DNA of 64,000 nucleotides from Bacillota bacterium (GTDB lineage Bacteria > Bacillota > Clostridia > Acetivibrionales > DSM-1351), in assembly GCA_023460955.1 (NCBI GenBank), contig JAEWOH010000018.1, forward strand, positions 145,280-209,279. Direction: 5' to 3'. Shown here one piece after another: positions 42,367-50,750 of this stretch (position 1 is its first letter; each line of letters begins with the position of its first letter). The notes beneath the pieces are model-generated. The model was not told where the DNA came from. It saw only the letters and a program-made list of their open reading frames with translations, and ran no database searches. A program made the translations under genes and the position numbers.

Positions 42367-42394
42367 GTTTACCAGAAGTAAACAAAAAGTTTAC
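42367..42394. promoter_or_regulatory. Triple GTTTAC operator, 11-bp phased, before the XRE-cupin gene
   Basis: GTTTAC (42367), GTAAAC (42378) and GTTTAC (42389) lie at exact 11-bp intervals with 5-bp spacers, making two overlapping inverted repeats on one face of the helix. A TTGACA -35 lies at 42331-42336 with a weak -10 near 42353. Likely the autoregulatory operator of the adjacent regulator. Confidence 0.6.
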
Positions 42395-42461
42395 TTTATC
42401 CAAACAAATAGCTATTAAAAAAATTAACAATAACGTAATTAAATAGCGGAATGGGGTACAC

Positions 42462-43001
42462 ATGAATATCGGTGAGAAAATCAAGCAGCTGAGAATAAAA
42501 AACGGCCTGACACAGGAAGAACTTGCAAGCCGGTGTGAACTATCAAAGGGGTTTATATCACAGCTTGAGAGAAACCTTACATCTCCCTCCATAGCAACAC
42601 TTATGGATATACTTGAATCACTTGGAACAGATTTGAAAGACTTTTTTAATGAATCTGCAAATGAAAAGGTAGTGTTCAAAAAGGATGACGTTTTTGTTAA
42701 AGAAGACAGGGAGTCCGGTTTTGAGATAAGATGGCTTGTTTCCAACGCTCAGAAGAATACCATGGAACCTATATTAATTACTTTAGCACCTTCCGGGTGT
42801 TCAGAGGTTGATAACCCACATGAGGGTGAAGAATTCGGATATGTTGTCAGCGGGGGAATAACGGTATGTCTCGGGGGTCAAAGGTTTAAGGTGAAAAAGG
42901 GAGAGAGTTATTATTTTAAGCCTACGCAACCTCATAATATTATTAATTCGGGGAAGAGTGAAGCAGTGGTATTGTGGGTATCTTCACCACCTAATTTTTA
43001 A
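42462..43001 (+). CDS. XRE-cupin transcriptional regulator (PuuR-like)
   Basis: A 179-residue regulator. The N-terminal XRE helix-turn-helix spans 5-60 (IGEKIKQLRIKNGLTQEELASRCELSKGFISQLERNLTSPSIATL), followed by a C-terminal cupin-2 domain (about 105-178: HEGEEFGYVVSGGITVCLGGQRFKVKKGESYYFKPTQPHNIIN). This architecture (PuuR type) often controls polyamine genes, and a potABCD operon begins 71 bp downstream. The cupin presumably binds the effector. Phased GTTTAC sites lie in its promoter. Confidence 0.92.
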   Translation: MNIGEKIKQLRIKNGLTQEELASRCELSKGFISQLERNLTSPSIATLMDILESLGTDLKDFFNESANEKVVFKKDDVFVKEDRESGFEIRWLVSNAQKNTMEPILITLAPSGCSEVDNPHEGEEFGYVVSGGITVCLGGQRFKVKKGESYYFKPTQPHNIINSGKSEAVVLWVSSPPNF

Positions 43002-43072
43002 GCTGTTTCATATGTACCAAAACAGAGCGTAACTTTATTAAACTCTTATATATTTTAATTTGGGGGAAGGGT

Positions 43073-44125
43073 ATGAGCGAAAGTCAGCCAATTATATTAT
43101 TAAAGGATATTAGCAAGAAATTCGGCCAAACAGAGGTTTTAAACAACATAAACCTTTATATTCTAAAAAATGAATTTGTAACTTTATTGGGGCCAAGCGG
43201 CTGTGGAAAAACAACCACTCTTAGGATTATCGGTGGGTTTGAGACACCTGACAGCGGTGATATATACTTTGAGGGAGAACGAATAAACAATGTTCCTCCT
43301 TATCAAAGGAAGGTAAATACCGTGTTTCAAAAGTATGCCTTATTTCCACATATGAATGTATATGAAAATATTGCTTTTGGACTTAAGATTAAAAAGCTCG
43401 ATAAAGCAGTTATAGGCAAAAAGGTTGATGAAATGCTGGAAATGGTAAATTTAGAGGGCTTTCAAAAACGGTCTGTAGATTCTCTTTCGGGTGGTCAACA
43501 GCAAAGAGTTGCTATTGCGAGGGCATTGGTTAATCAGCCTGAAGTTCTTTTATTGGATGAACCGCTTGGTGCACTTGATTTGAAGCTGAGAAAAGAGATG
43601 CAGATAGAACTTAAGAATATACATAAAAGAACGGGAATAACCTTCGTATACGTAACCCACGATCAGGAAGAAGCTTTAACCATGTCTGATACCATTGTGG
43701 TTATGAACAAAGGCAAAATACAGCAGATAGGGACTCCTCAGATGATTTATAACGAGCCCAAGAATGCTTTTGTAGCAGACTTCATAGGTGAGAGCAATAT
43801 CATTGAAGGAAAGATGCTTAAGGATTACTCGGTGGAATTTGCTGGTCATGTTTTCGAATGCTTGGACAAAGGCTTTGAAGAAAACGAGGATATCGATGTG
43901 GTTGTAAGGCCTGAAGATATAAGACTGGTGAGTGCTGAAAACGCAATGATATCAGGAGTGGTGAAAACTGTTACTTTTAAGGGAGTTCATTTTGAAATGC
44001 TTGTAGAAGGCCAGGGAATAAACTGGACTATTCATAATACCCAAATGGCTGAGGTGGGGACAACCATAGGCTTGTCTCTCAACCCTAATGATATACATAT
44101 AATGAAAAGGACCGGAAAAGCATGA
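43073..44125 (+). CDS. potA: Spermidine/putrescine ABC transporter ATPase
   Basis: A 350-residue ATPase: Walker A LGPSGCGKTT, TVFQKYALFPHMNVYENIAFGL, signature LSGGQQQRVAIARAL, Walker B VLLLDEPLGALDLKLRK and switch H in YVTHDQEEALTMSD. A C-terminal TOBE domain (about 275-345) is the regulatory extension typical of PotA. It overlaps potB by 4 bp. Gene order potA-B-C-D behind a PuuR-like regulator gives good support for polyamine uptake. Confidence 0.95.
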   Translation: MSESQPIILLKDISKKFGQTEVLNNINLYILKNEFVTLLGPSGCGKTTTLRIIGGFETPDSGDIYFEGERINNVPPYQRKVNTVFQKYALFPHMNVYENIAFGLKIKKLDKAVIGKKVDEMLEMVNLEGFQKRSVDSLSGGQQQRVAIARALVNQPEVLLLDEPLGALDLKLRKEMQIELKNIHKRTGITFVYVTHDQEEALTMSDTIVVMNKGKIQQIGTPQMIYNEPKNAFVADFIGESNIIEGKMLKDYSVEFAGHVFECLDKGFEENEDIDVVVRPEDIRLVSAENAMISGVVKTVTFKGVHFEMLVEGQGINWTIHNTQMAEVGTTIGLSLNPNDIHIMKRTGKA

Positions 44126-44970
44126 AGAACAGATCAGAGCGTCAATCATTATCATGGGGATCTTCCCCGTACCTTGTTTGGATGTTAATTTTTATTGTTA
44201 TTCCATCATTCCTGATCCTGTTCTATGCTTTTACCGAGAGGGACGAACAGGGAATCAGATTTACCTTGAATAATTTCTACAAGTTCTGTGAGCCCATTTA
44301 TATAACCGTGCTTCTTAAATCCTTGGGCTTGGCCTTATTCAGTACCTTTGTGTGCCTTGTTGTCGGATATCCGGTGGCAATGATTCTGGCCAGCAAGCAA
44401 TTCAGTAAGAGTGCAACTCTATCAATGCTGTTTATTGTGCCAATGTGGATGAACTTTTTGCTGAGGACATATTCATGGTTAACCTTACTTGAAAAAAACG
44501 GAATTATTAACTCCATACTTTCCTTTTTCAACCTGCCCAAAATTAACATTCTTTATACCGACGCTGCAGTTGTCCTGGGTATGGTGTATAACTTTTTGCC
44601 CTTTATGATACTTCCCATATATACTGTCATGATGAAAATTGACGGAAAGCTTATCGAGGCAGCTCAGGATTTGGGTGGAAACAGCTTAATGGTATTCAGA
44701 AGGATTACTCTTCCGTTAAGCATACCTGGAGTAATGTCGGGCATTACAATGGTATTTATGCCGGCAGTTACTACCTTTGTAATATCAAAACTGCTTGGCG
44801 GAGGTCAATATACATTAATCGGCAATTTTATTGAGAGGCAGTTTATTCAGTTAAGCGATTGGAATTTTGGTTCGGCTATCTCAATGATAATGATGATCTT
44901 CATACTCATAAGTATTGGTATTATGTCCAAGTTTGACGAGGAAAAGGGAGGAGGAGCTGGACTGTGGTAA
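44122..44970 (+). CDS. potB: Spermidine/putrescine ABC transporter permease
   Basis: A 282-residue permease with six helices. SPYLVWMLIFIVIPSFLILFYAFTE and the motifs MWMNFLLRTYSWLTLLEKNGIIN and EAAQDLGGNSLMVFRRITLPLSIPGVMSG (EAA loop) are PotB-specific. Translationally coupled to potA and, by a 7-bp overlap, to potC. Confidence 0.94.
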   Translation: MKNRSERQSLSWGSSPYLVWMLIFIVIPSFLILFYAFTERDEQGIRFTLNNFYKFCEPIYITVLLKSLGLALFSTFVCLVVGYPVAMILASKQFSKSATLSMLFIVPMWMNFLLRTYSWLTLLEKNGIINSILSFFNLPKINILYTDAAVVLGMVYNFLPFMILPIYTVMMKIDGKLIEAAQDLGGNSLMVFRRITLPLSIPGVMSGITMVFMPAVTTFVISKLLGGGQYTLIGNFIERQFIQLSDWNFGSAISMIMMIFILISIGIMSKFDEEKGGGAGLW

Positions 44971-45770
44971 AAAGGTTGGTTATGAAGTCCTACCTTGGAC
45001 TCATTCTTTTATTCATGTACCTCCCGATAGTGGTACTTATTGTTTTCTCTTTTAATAAGTCAAAGTCCCGCGGAAACTGGTCGGGCTTTACATTAAAGTG
45101 GTACAGGCAGCTGTTTGAAAACTCTCAGATAATGGATGCACTTTACAATACACTGATGCTTGCACTGATTTCTTCAATTGTAGCGGTCGTGATTGGAACC
45201 TTTGCTGCAATTGGAATACACAATATGAAAAAGTTCAAAAAATCAGTGGTTATGAATCTGACATATCTGCCTGTATTAAATCCAGATATAGTAACGGGTG
45301 TATCGCTGATGATAATGTTTGTATTCGTTGGATCGCTTATAGGCTTGAAATTAGGGTTTTTAACCATGCTTCTGGCACATATAACCTTCAACATTCCCTA
45401 TGTTATTCTATCGGTGCTGCCCAAACTTAAGCAGATGAACAAGCATATGTATGAAGCGGCACTGGATTTGGGAGCCTCCTCTATGTATGCCTTTAGAAAA
45501 GTTATAATACCTGAGATAATGCCGGGAATTGTATCCGGGTTTCTTATGGCATTTACCCTATCCATTGACGATTTTGTAATAAGTTACTTCACTTCCGGTT
45601 CAGGAGTGTCCAATCTGTCAATTACAATATATTCGATGGCACGAACAGGAGTCAAACCTACTATTAACGCACTGTCAACACTGATGTTTGGTGCTGTTCT
45701 CCTGTTATTGATATTAATAAATATACGAGCTTCACGTGAAGAAAAAAAGAGACATCAGTATGATAAGTGA
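44964..45770 (+). CDS. potC: Spermidine/putrescine ABC transporter permease
   Basis: A 268-residue permease from GTG 44964, with GGAGGAG seven bases upstream. YLPIVVLIVFSFNKSKSRGNWSGFTLKWYRQLF at the N-terminus and the EAA loop YEAALDLGASSMYAFRKVIIPEIMPGIVSGF are PotC signatures; SIDDFVISYFTSG near the C-terminus is nearly invariant in PotC. Six helices expected. It pairs with PotB in the membrane. Confidence 0.94.
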   Translation: MVKRLVMKSYLGLILLFMYLPIVVLIVFSFNKSKSRGNWSGFTLKWYRQLFENSQIMDALYNTLMLALISSIVAVVIGTFAAIGIHNMKKFKKSVVMNLTYLPVLNPDIVTGVSLMIMFVFVGSLIGLKLGFLTMLLAHITFNIPYVILSVLPKLKQMNKHMYEAALDLGASSMYAFRKVIIPEIMPGIVSGFLMAFTLSIDDFVISYFTSGSGVSNLSITIYSMARTGVKPTINALSTLMFGAVLLLLILINIRASREEKKRHQYDK

Positions 45771-45791
45771 TTATTTTGGGAGGTTATAAAA

Positions 45792-46865
45792 ATGAAAAAA
45801 ATAATATCGGCAATAATTGCATTAACAGTTGTGTTGTCATCAGCTGCTTTGACCGGCTGTGGAACCGGAACTTCAAAAGAAACAGCTAACGGTGAAAAAG
45901 TAACCCTGAAGGTCTATAATTGGGGTGACTATATTGGTGAGGACGTAATAAGCAAGTTTGAAGAAAAGTATAATATTGATGTTGTATATGATACTTTTGC
46001 CGATAACGAGGTGATGCACACCAAGCTGAAATCGGGCGGCTGTGATTACGATGTTGCCATTCCTTCAGATTACATGATAAAACGTATGATGGATGAAGGT
46101 ATGGTAAGTAAACTGAACTTCAACAATATCCCAAACTATAAGTATATTGATCCCAAGTTCAAGAATCTTGCGTTCGACCCTAAGAATGAATATTCTGTGC
46201 CATATATGTGGGGAACAGTAGGTATTATTTACAACAAAAAAATGGTTACAGATAAAGTAGACAGCTGGAACATTCTCTGGAATGATAAGTACAAAAAGCA
46301 GGTATTTATGCTGGACAGTCAGAGAGATTCTATTGGTATTACGCTAAAAAAGTTGGGTTTTTCACTGAATACCAAGAAAATGGATGAGCTTGAAAAAGCC
46401 AAAGAGGAACTTATTAAGCAGAAGGAAATGGGTATGGTACAGTCCTATGTAGGTGATGAGGTTAAAGATAAAATGATCGGAGAAGAAGGAGCCTTTGCCG
46501 TAGTTTGGTCGGGAGATGCAGTATTCATGAAACGTGAGAACCCTGATCTGGAGTATGTTATCCCAAAAGAGGGCAGTAACCTGTGGTTTGATTCCATGGT
46601 TGTACTGAAAAATACAAAGCATCAGAAGGAAGCAGAGCAGTTCATTAACTTTATGTGTGAAACCGATATTGCTTTTGAAAATGCAGACTATATCGGATAC
46701 TCAACACCTCATACAGAAGCAAAGAAAATGATGTCGGAAGATCTGCTTAACGATATAGCTGCTTATCCTAATGATGAACAAATAAAGAATTGCGAGGTAT
46801 TTGAGGACCTTGCGAACACCATAAAGGATTATGACAGAATATGGACCGAGATATCCGCGAAGTAG
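45792..46865 (+). CDS. potD: Spermidine/putrescine-binding lipoprotein
   Basis: A 357-residue lipoprotein (lipobox LTGC, C23). LKVYNWGDYIGEDVISKFEEKYNIDVVYDTFADNEVMHTKLKSGGCDYDVAIPSDYMI is the PotD/PotF N-terminal lobe; VPYMWGTVGIIYNK and GAFAVVWSGDAVFM contribute to the ligand site. Polyamine type (spermidine or putrescine) is not distinguishable by eye. The ATG start has GGGAGG upstream. It is the last gene of the operon. Confidence 0.94.
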   Translation: MKKIISAIIALTVVLSSAALTGCGTGTSKETANGEKVTLKVYNWGDYIGEDVISKFEEKYNIDVVYDTFADNEVMHTKLKSGGCDYDVAIPSDYMIKRMMDEGMVSKLNFNNIPNYKYIDPKFKNLAFDPKNEYSVPYMWGTVGIIYNKKMVTDKVDSWNILWNDKYKKQVFMLDSQRDSIGITLKKLGFSLNTKKMDELEKAKEELIKQKEMGMVQSYVGDEVKDKMIGEEGAFAVVWSGDAVFMKRENPDLEYVIPKEGSNLWFDSMVVLKNTKHQKEAEQFINFMCETDIAFENADYIGYSTPHTEAKKMMSEDLLNDIAAYPNDEQIKNCEVFEDLANTIKDYDRIWTEISAK

Positions 46866-46924
46866 ACGATTAGAAATTTTAGTAGTTATTTTAGAAGGTA
46901 TTTCTATCTAAAACAATAAACAGG

Positions 46925-46957
46925 GACAGTGGTATAATAGCCGCTGTCTTTTCTTTT
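46925..46957 (+). terminator. Terminator of potABCD
   Basis: GACAGTGG pairs with CCGCTGTC (one G-U), followed by TTTTCTTTT. Confidence 0.8.
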
Positions 46958-47077
46958 GGAAACAGTTGTTTCTAACTTGGAATATTTTACTCCATTGTGG
47001 TAATAATAGAAATTAAATTACTAACAAAGCAAAAAATATTGGTATAAAATTTTTGCTTTTCAATCAGGAGGATTTAA

Positions 47078-47659
47078 ATGGGAAAGTTATCAGGAACAAG
47101 AACCAGTGAAAATCTTGCAAGAGCATTTGCAGGTGAGTCACAGGCAAGAAACAGGTATACATTTTATTCAGAATATGCAAAAAAAGAAGGACATGCAGTA
47201 ATCGAACAGATTTTCAAGCAGATTGCAGGAAATGAAAGAGCACATGCTAAGGTGTTTTATGACCTGTTAGTAGATGGAATGGGTGGCCCAAGCAACGTCA
47301 ATGTTGATGCCGGTTATCCGTTTGAACAAGGTGATACCCTTGCAAACTTGAATTCAGCAGCTCATGGGGAGCATGAAGAACATTCAAAAATATATCCTGC
47401 TTTTGCAGACATAGCAAAAGAGGAAGGTTTCCCTCAGGCAGAGGCAGCCTTTAGAATGATTGCAAAAATAGAGCTGGAGCACGAAGAAAAGTTTAAACAA
47501 TTAGCTGAGGAACTGAATAGTCAGACCTTGTATCAGAAGAAGGCGCCGGTTGAATGGGTATGTACAAATTGCGGACATATTCATAGAGGAACAGACGCCC
47601 CGGGCATTTGCCCTGTCTGTAAATATCCGCAGGGTTGGTTTGAGGTTAAAACCAAATAA
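47078..47659 (+). CDS. rbr: Rubrerythrin
   Basis: A 193-residue diiron peroxidase of oxygen-stress defence in anaerobes. The N-terminal ferritin-like domain has the ENLARAFAGESQARNRYTFYS and AGNERAHAKVFYDLL helices carrying diiron ligands, and KIELEHEEKFKQLA the later ones. The C-terminal rubredoxin domain has CTNCGHIH and CPVCKYPQGWFE, the four Cys iron ligands. This is the classical domain order. It reduces hydrogen peroxide with NADH-linked electron carriers. The ATG start has AGGAGG upstream; stand-alone gene between two terminators. Confidence 0.96.
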   Translation: MGKLSGTRTSENLARAFAGESQARNRYTFYSEYAKKEGHAVIEQIFKQIAGNERAHAKVFYDLLVDGMGGPSNVNVDAGYPFEQGDTLANLNSAAHGEHEEHSKIYPAFADIAKEEGFPQAEAAFRMIAKIELEHEEKFKQLAEELNSQTLYQKKAPVEWVCTNCGHIHRGTDAPGICPVCKYPQGWFEVKTK

Positions 47660-47703
47660 GAAGACAAACTTCTTATAATAAATGTGTTGTTGAAATTTTT
47701 CTA

Positions 47704-47750
47704 AAAATAGCCAGCAGCTGTGCAAAAACCACAGGTAGCTGGCTATTTTC
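47704..47750. terminator. Bidirectional terminator between rbr and the hemolysin-III-like gene
   Basis: AAAATAGCCAGC pairs with GCTGGCTATTTT, with an inner CTGTG/CACAG stem; A- and T-rich flanks suit both strands. Confidence 0.88.
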
Positions 47751-47786
47751 AATATAGAGTTAATAGCTTGATAGTAGAAGAAGAGT

Positions 47787-48431
47787 CTAGTACATAAAGA
47801 AACAAATACCTATATAATGAGTCAGCACACCGAGAAATACAAATATGTGCCAAACCATGTGATGGTACTTGAAGCCTTTTTTCGCATAGATGGCTGCACC
47901 TACTGTGTAAAAAATACCACCGCCCAGTATGAGCCAGAAAAGCAGAGGGTTGGCTTTTTGAAAAAACAGAGGCATAAATATGACCAAACTCCAGCCCATT
48001 ACCAGATAAATAAGTAAAGACAGCTTTGGAATTGATTTTTTTGATAATGACTTATAGAGAATTCCGAATAACACCATAACCCATTGGACTGAAAGTAAAA
48101 CCACCGCCTGCCAGCCGCCGATTACAGAGGCTGCTATGGGTGTATATGTACCGGCAATGGCTATGTATATGCAAATATGGTCCATTATTTGCATTACGCG
48201 CTTATGAGGAGTATCATGAGCCATGACATGATAAAATGTAGACATAAGAAACATAAGGAAAATGCAAATACTGAAAATAGTAACACTTGCAACGTCTACA
48301 AGATCTCCTTTTGTGTAGGCTGTTATAATAACAATAGGAAAGGCGGCAAGTACAAGCAGTGCCGGAACACCATGAGTTATGGAATTGGCGACTTCTTCAC
48401 CAAATGTAAGCTTTATTATCTTCTTTGCCAT
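47787..48431 (-). CDS. Hemolysin III / PAQR-type membrane protein
   Basis: A 214-residue seven-helix protein of the YqfA/hemolysin III (PAQR) family. It carries EEVANSITHGVPALLVL at the N-terminus, STFYHVMAHDTPHKRVMQIMDHICIYIAIAGTYTP in the middle and YHHMVWHIFVFLGVLTHYIGICFFMY at the end, which supply the conserved His, Asp and Ser zinc-site residues of the family. Its function in bacteria is unclear; lipid hydrolase activity has been proposed for relatives. The ATG start has GGAGAT upstream. Confidence 0.92.
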   Translation of the reverse strand: MAKKIIKLTFGEEVANSITHGVPALLVLAAFPIVIITAYTKGDLVDVASVTIFSICIFLMFLMSTFYHVMAHDTPHKRVMQIMDHICIYIAIAGTYTPIAASVIGGWQAVVLLSVQWVMVLFGILYKSLSKKSIPKLSLLIYLVMGWSLVIFMPLFFQKANPLLFWLILGGGIFYTVGAAIYAKKGFKYHHMVWHIFVFLGVLTHYIGICFFMY

Positions 48432-48642
48432 ATAACAATCTCCTTGATTTTAAAAATTTTATACTATTTACTTTAGCACTGGTGAACTGCCAATTCAATT
48501 ATTTACCGAGCATGAATAGTGTAAAAGAATAAATAAATTGGAGGGTGGCATGTTATTATAGTAAATACAGCCTTATGTTGATACATAAATATAGGGGTTA
48601 CTTACAAAATACACAATTAATGGAATATGTTGATAGATTCAT

Positions 48643-48692
48643 TTGATAGAAATTATAGAATGGCGTATAATAATTATAACCAGGTAATAATT
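48643..48692 (+). promoter_or_regulatory. Acyl-CoA ligase promoter with operator-like inverted repeat
   Basis: TTGATA (48643-48648), 17-bp spacer, TATAAT (48666-48671). Directly downstream AATTATAAC-CAG-GTAATAATT (48672-48692) is an imperfect inverted repeat (8 of 9 pairs) over the start site. TAATAATTATAA is also directly repeated at 48668 and 48685. The rest of the 313-bp gap (48432-48744) shows nothing else. Confidence 0.5.
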
Positions 48693-48744
48693 ATAAATAG
48701 TATATGTTTTATAAGTGCAGATTTGTACTTTAAGGAGATATTAT

Positions 48745-50574
48745 ATGAGTGTAAAAGGTATTGCCCTTTCTATGGTTAATGGAAGAAAAACTGTGACCGG
48801 CTTGGGGTATTATGAGACCGATGACGTGGTAGATTTCAAACAGCTGCTATTAAACAGTATAAAAAAATTCGGAGATAAGGCTGCTTTCAAATTCAAGTCT
48901 GACAACAATATTCTTGTAAAAACCTATAAGGAATTTGGTGCTGAAATTGACGCACTTGGTACGGCCCTTCACCATTTGGGACTTAAAGATAAAAGAATAG
49001 CCGTAATAAGTGAGAACAGATACGATTGGGCTTTAGGCTTTTTCTCCATAGTAAACGGGACAGGTGTGGCAGTTCCTTTGGATAAACATTTACCTGTTGT
49101 GGAAATAGAAAATCTTATAAGCAGGGGAAAAGTGGATGCCATCTATTACAGTAAACATTTTGACACTGAAATGCTGGAGCTGTCAAAAAGGAACACAGGC
49201 ATACAGCGGTTTATATGCATGGACAGGCTTGAGGGCTCCTACCCTGCAAATTTTCATAGTATACCCGAGCTGCTTTCGGTTGGGGATAAGCTATTAAAAG
49301 AGGGTAACAGGAGCTTTGTAAACGCAAATGTAAATCCTGAAGAATTATCTGTGCTTTTATTTACTTCGGGAACTACAAGCATGGCAAAGGGGGTAATGCT
49401 GAACCAGAGGAATGTTTGTTCCGATGTAAGTGCTGTTACTTCTATAATTAAGATATACCCAAATGACGTTCATCTTTCGATATTACCACTGCATCACACC
49501 TTTGAACTTTCAGGCGGTATGTTGTTCATGATAAAAAACGGAGTTACAATTGCTTATGCTGAAGGCATAAAGCACATTGCGAAAAATCTTAAGGAATTTG
49601 ATGTTACACTGCTGGTAGTTGTTCCTGCAATACTTGAGGCAATGTACAAAAAGCTGCAGGAAGGTCTGAAAAAGGCTGGCAAGGTAGGGACAGTAAGGAC
49701 TTTGGGTAAAGTATCCAACGCTCTTTCAAAGGTTAGGATCAATATAAGAAGAAAGTTATTTAAGAAAATACTGGAACAGATAGGTCCGGGCTTAAGACTG
49801 GCTATATCGGGGGCAGCACCCATAGATAAGGAAATAATTCAGGGTTTTGGAACTTTGGGCTTGAAGGTTATCCAAGGCTATGGACTAACCGAAACTTCTC
49901 CCGTAGTTGCTGCTAATAATGACTTTTACAATAAGGCAGGAACCATAGGTCTGCCTATGAGGGGAATAGAGATAGCCATCGACAACCCTGATGAGAACGG
50001 GATGGGAGAAATAATCACAAGAGGTCCCAACGTGATGATGGGATACTATGAGGATGAGGCTGCTACAAAGGAAGCAATTGATTCTGAGGGCTGGTTTCAT
50101 ACCGGTGACCTTGGATTTATTGATAGCGATGGCTTTACAACTATAACAGGACGAGCTAAATCGATGATTGTTTTTACAAACGGTAAAAAGGCTTTCCCGG
50201 AGGAATATGAGATGCTGCTTAACAATTTCGAGGGAGTCAAAGAATCTTTTGCATGGGGAAATGCCGCACCTGACGGGGATATTCAAGTTTGTGCCAAGCT
50301 AGTAATAGACGAAGCGGTTTTAAGCCAAAAGCTGGGTAAAAAGCCTTCGGCAGAAGAAATTGCTGAGCTTATGCAAAATGAAATTAAGCGTATAAATCAG
50401 GATATTCCTCAGTATAAAATTATACGTTATTTTGTTTTGAGCTTTGAGGATCTTATTAAAACTACCACCTTAAAGATAAAGAGACCCGTTGAATTCGGTA
50501 GAATTAAGGAACAGCTCCAGAAGGCAGAAACCAATATGCGAAAAGTCAATGGTAAAGTTATTGAGCGCCTTTAG
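48745..50574 (+). CDS. AMP-forming long-chain acyl-CoA ligase-like protein
   Basis: Start chosen at ATG 48745, with AAGGAG eight bases upstream; the frame from 48715 has no ribosome site. The 609-residue ANL-superfamily enzyme activates a carboxylic acid with ATP. Visible motifs: phosphate loop LLFTSGTTSMAKGVML, LPLHHTFELSGGML, YGLTETSPV, GWFHTGDLGFID with the adenine-binding Asp, and GRAKSMIVFTNGKKAFPEE. The C-terminal TTTLKIKRP provides the catalytic Lys. SMAKG replaces the common GxPKG in the loop, as in some clostridial homologues. Long-chain fatty acid is the likely substrate. Confidence 0.9.
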   Translation: MSVKGIALSMVNGRKTVTGLGYYETDDVVDFKQLLLNSIKKFGDKAAFKFKSDNNILVKTYKEFGAEIDALGTALHHLGLKDKRIAVISENRYDWALGFFSIVNGTGVAVPLDKHLPVVEIENLISRGKVDAIYYSKHFDTEMLELSKRNTGIQRFICMDRLEGSYPANFHSIPELLSVGDKLLKEGNRSFVNANVNPEELSVLLFTSGTTSMAKGVMLNQRNVCSDVSAVTSIIKIYPNDVHLSILPLHHTFELSGGMLFMIKNGVTIAYAEGIKHIAKNLKEFDVTLLVVVPAILEAMYKKLQEGLKKAGKVGTVRTLGKVSNALSKVRINIRRKLFKKILEQIGPGLRLAISGAAPIDKEIIQGFGTLGLKVIQGYGLTETSPVVAANNDFYNKAGTIGLPMRGIEIAIDNPDENGMGEIITRGPNVMMGYYEDEAATKEAIDSEGWFHTGDLGFIDSDGFTTITGRAKSMIVFTNGKKAFPEEYEMLLNNFEGVKESFAWGNAAPDGDIQVCAKLVIDEAVLSQKLGKKPSAEEIAELMQNEIKRINQDIPQYKIIRYFVLSFEDLIKTTTLKIKRPVEFGRIKEQLQKAETNMRKVNGKVIERL

Positions 50575-50599
50575 CAGAGAATACCGCCATTGAGAATAA

Positions 50600-50633
50600 A
50601 AAAATCCGTCTGTTGCCTGCAGACGGATTTTTT
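50600..50633 (+). terminator. Terminator after the acyl-CoA ligase gene
   Basis: AAAATCCGTCTG pairs with CAGACGGATTTT around a 7-base loop, ending in T residues. Confidence 0.9.
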
Positions 50634-50750
50634 GGTAACAGCATAGCATTTTAATTATTTGTGTAGTATAATCACGGAGGTAAAAGTAAATAGAAATTTC
50701 ACAGGAATATACTAATTATTCAGGGTATCGAGGTCGCTTCGGGGGATTTT

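Noticed and set aside
48672..48692. FapR operator before the acyl-CoA ligase gene
   Set aside because: Only the ACCAGGT centre agrees; the flanking arms differ from the FapR consensus, so it was listed as an unassigned repeat.
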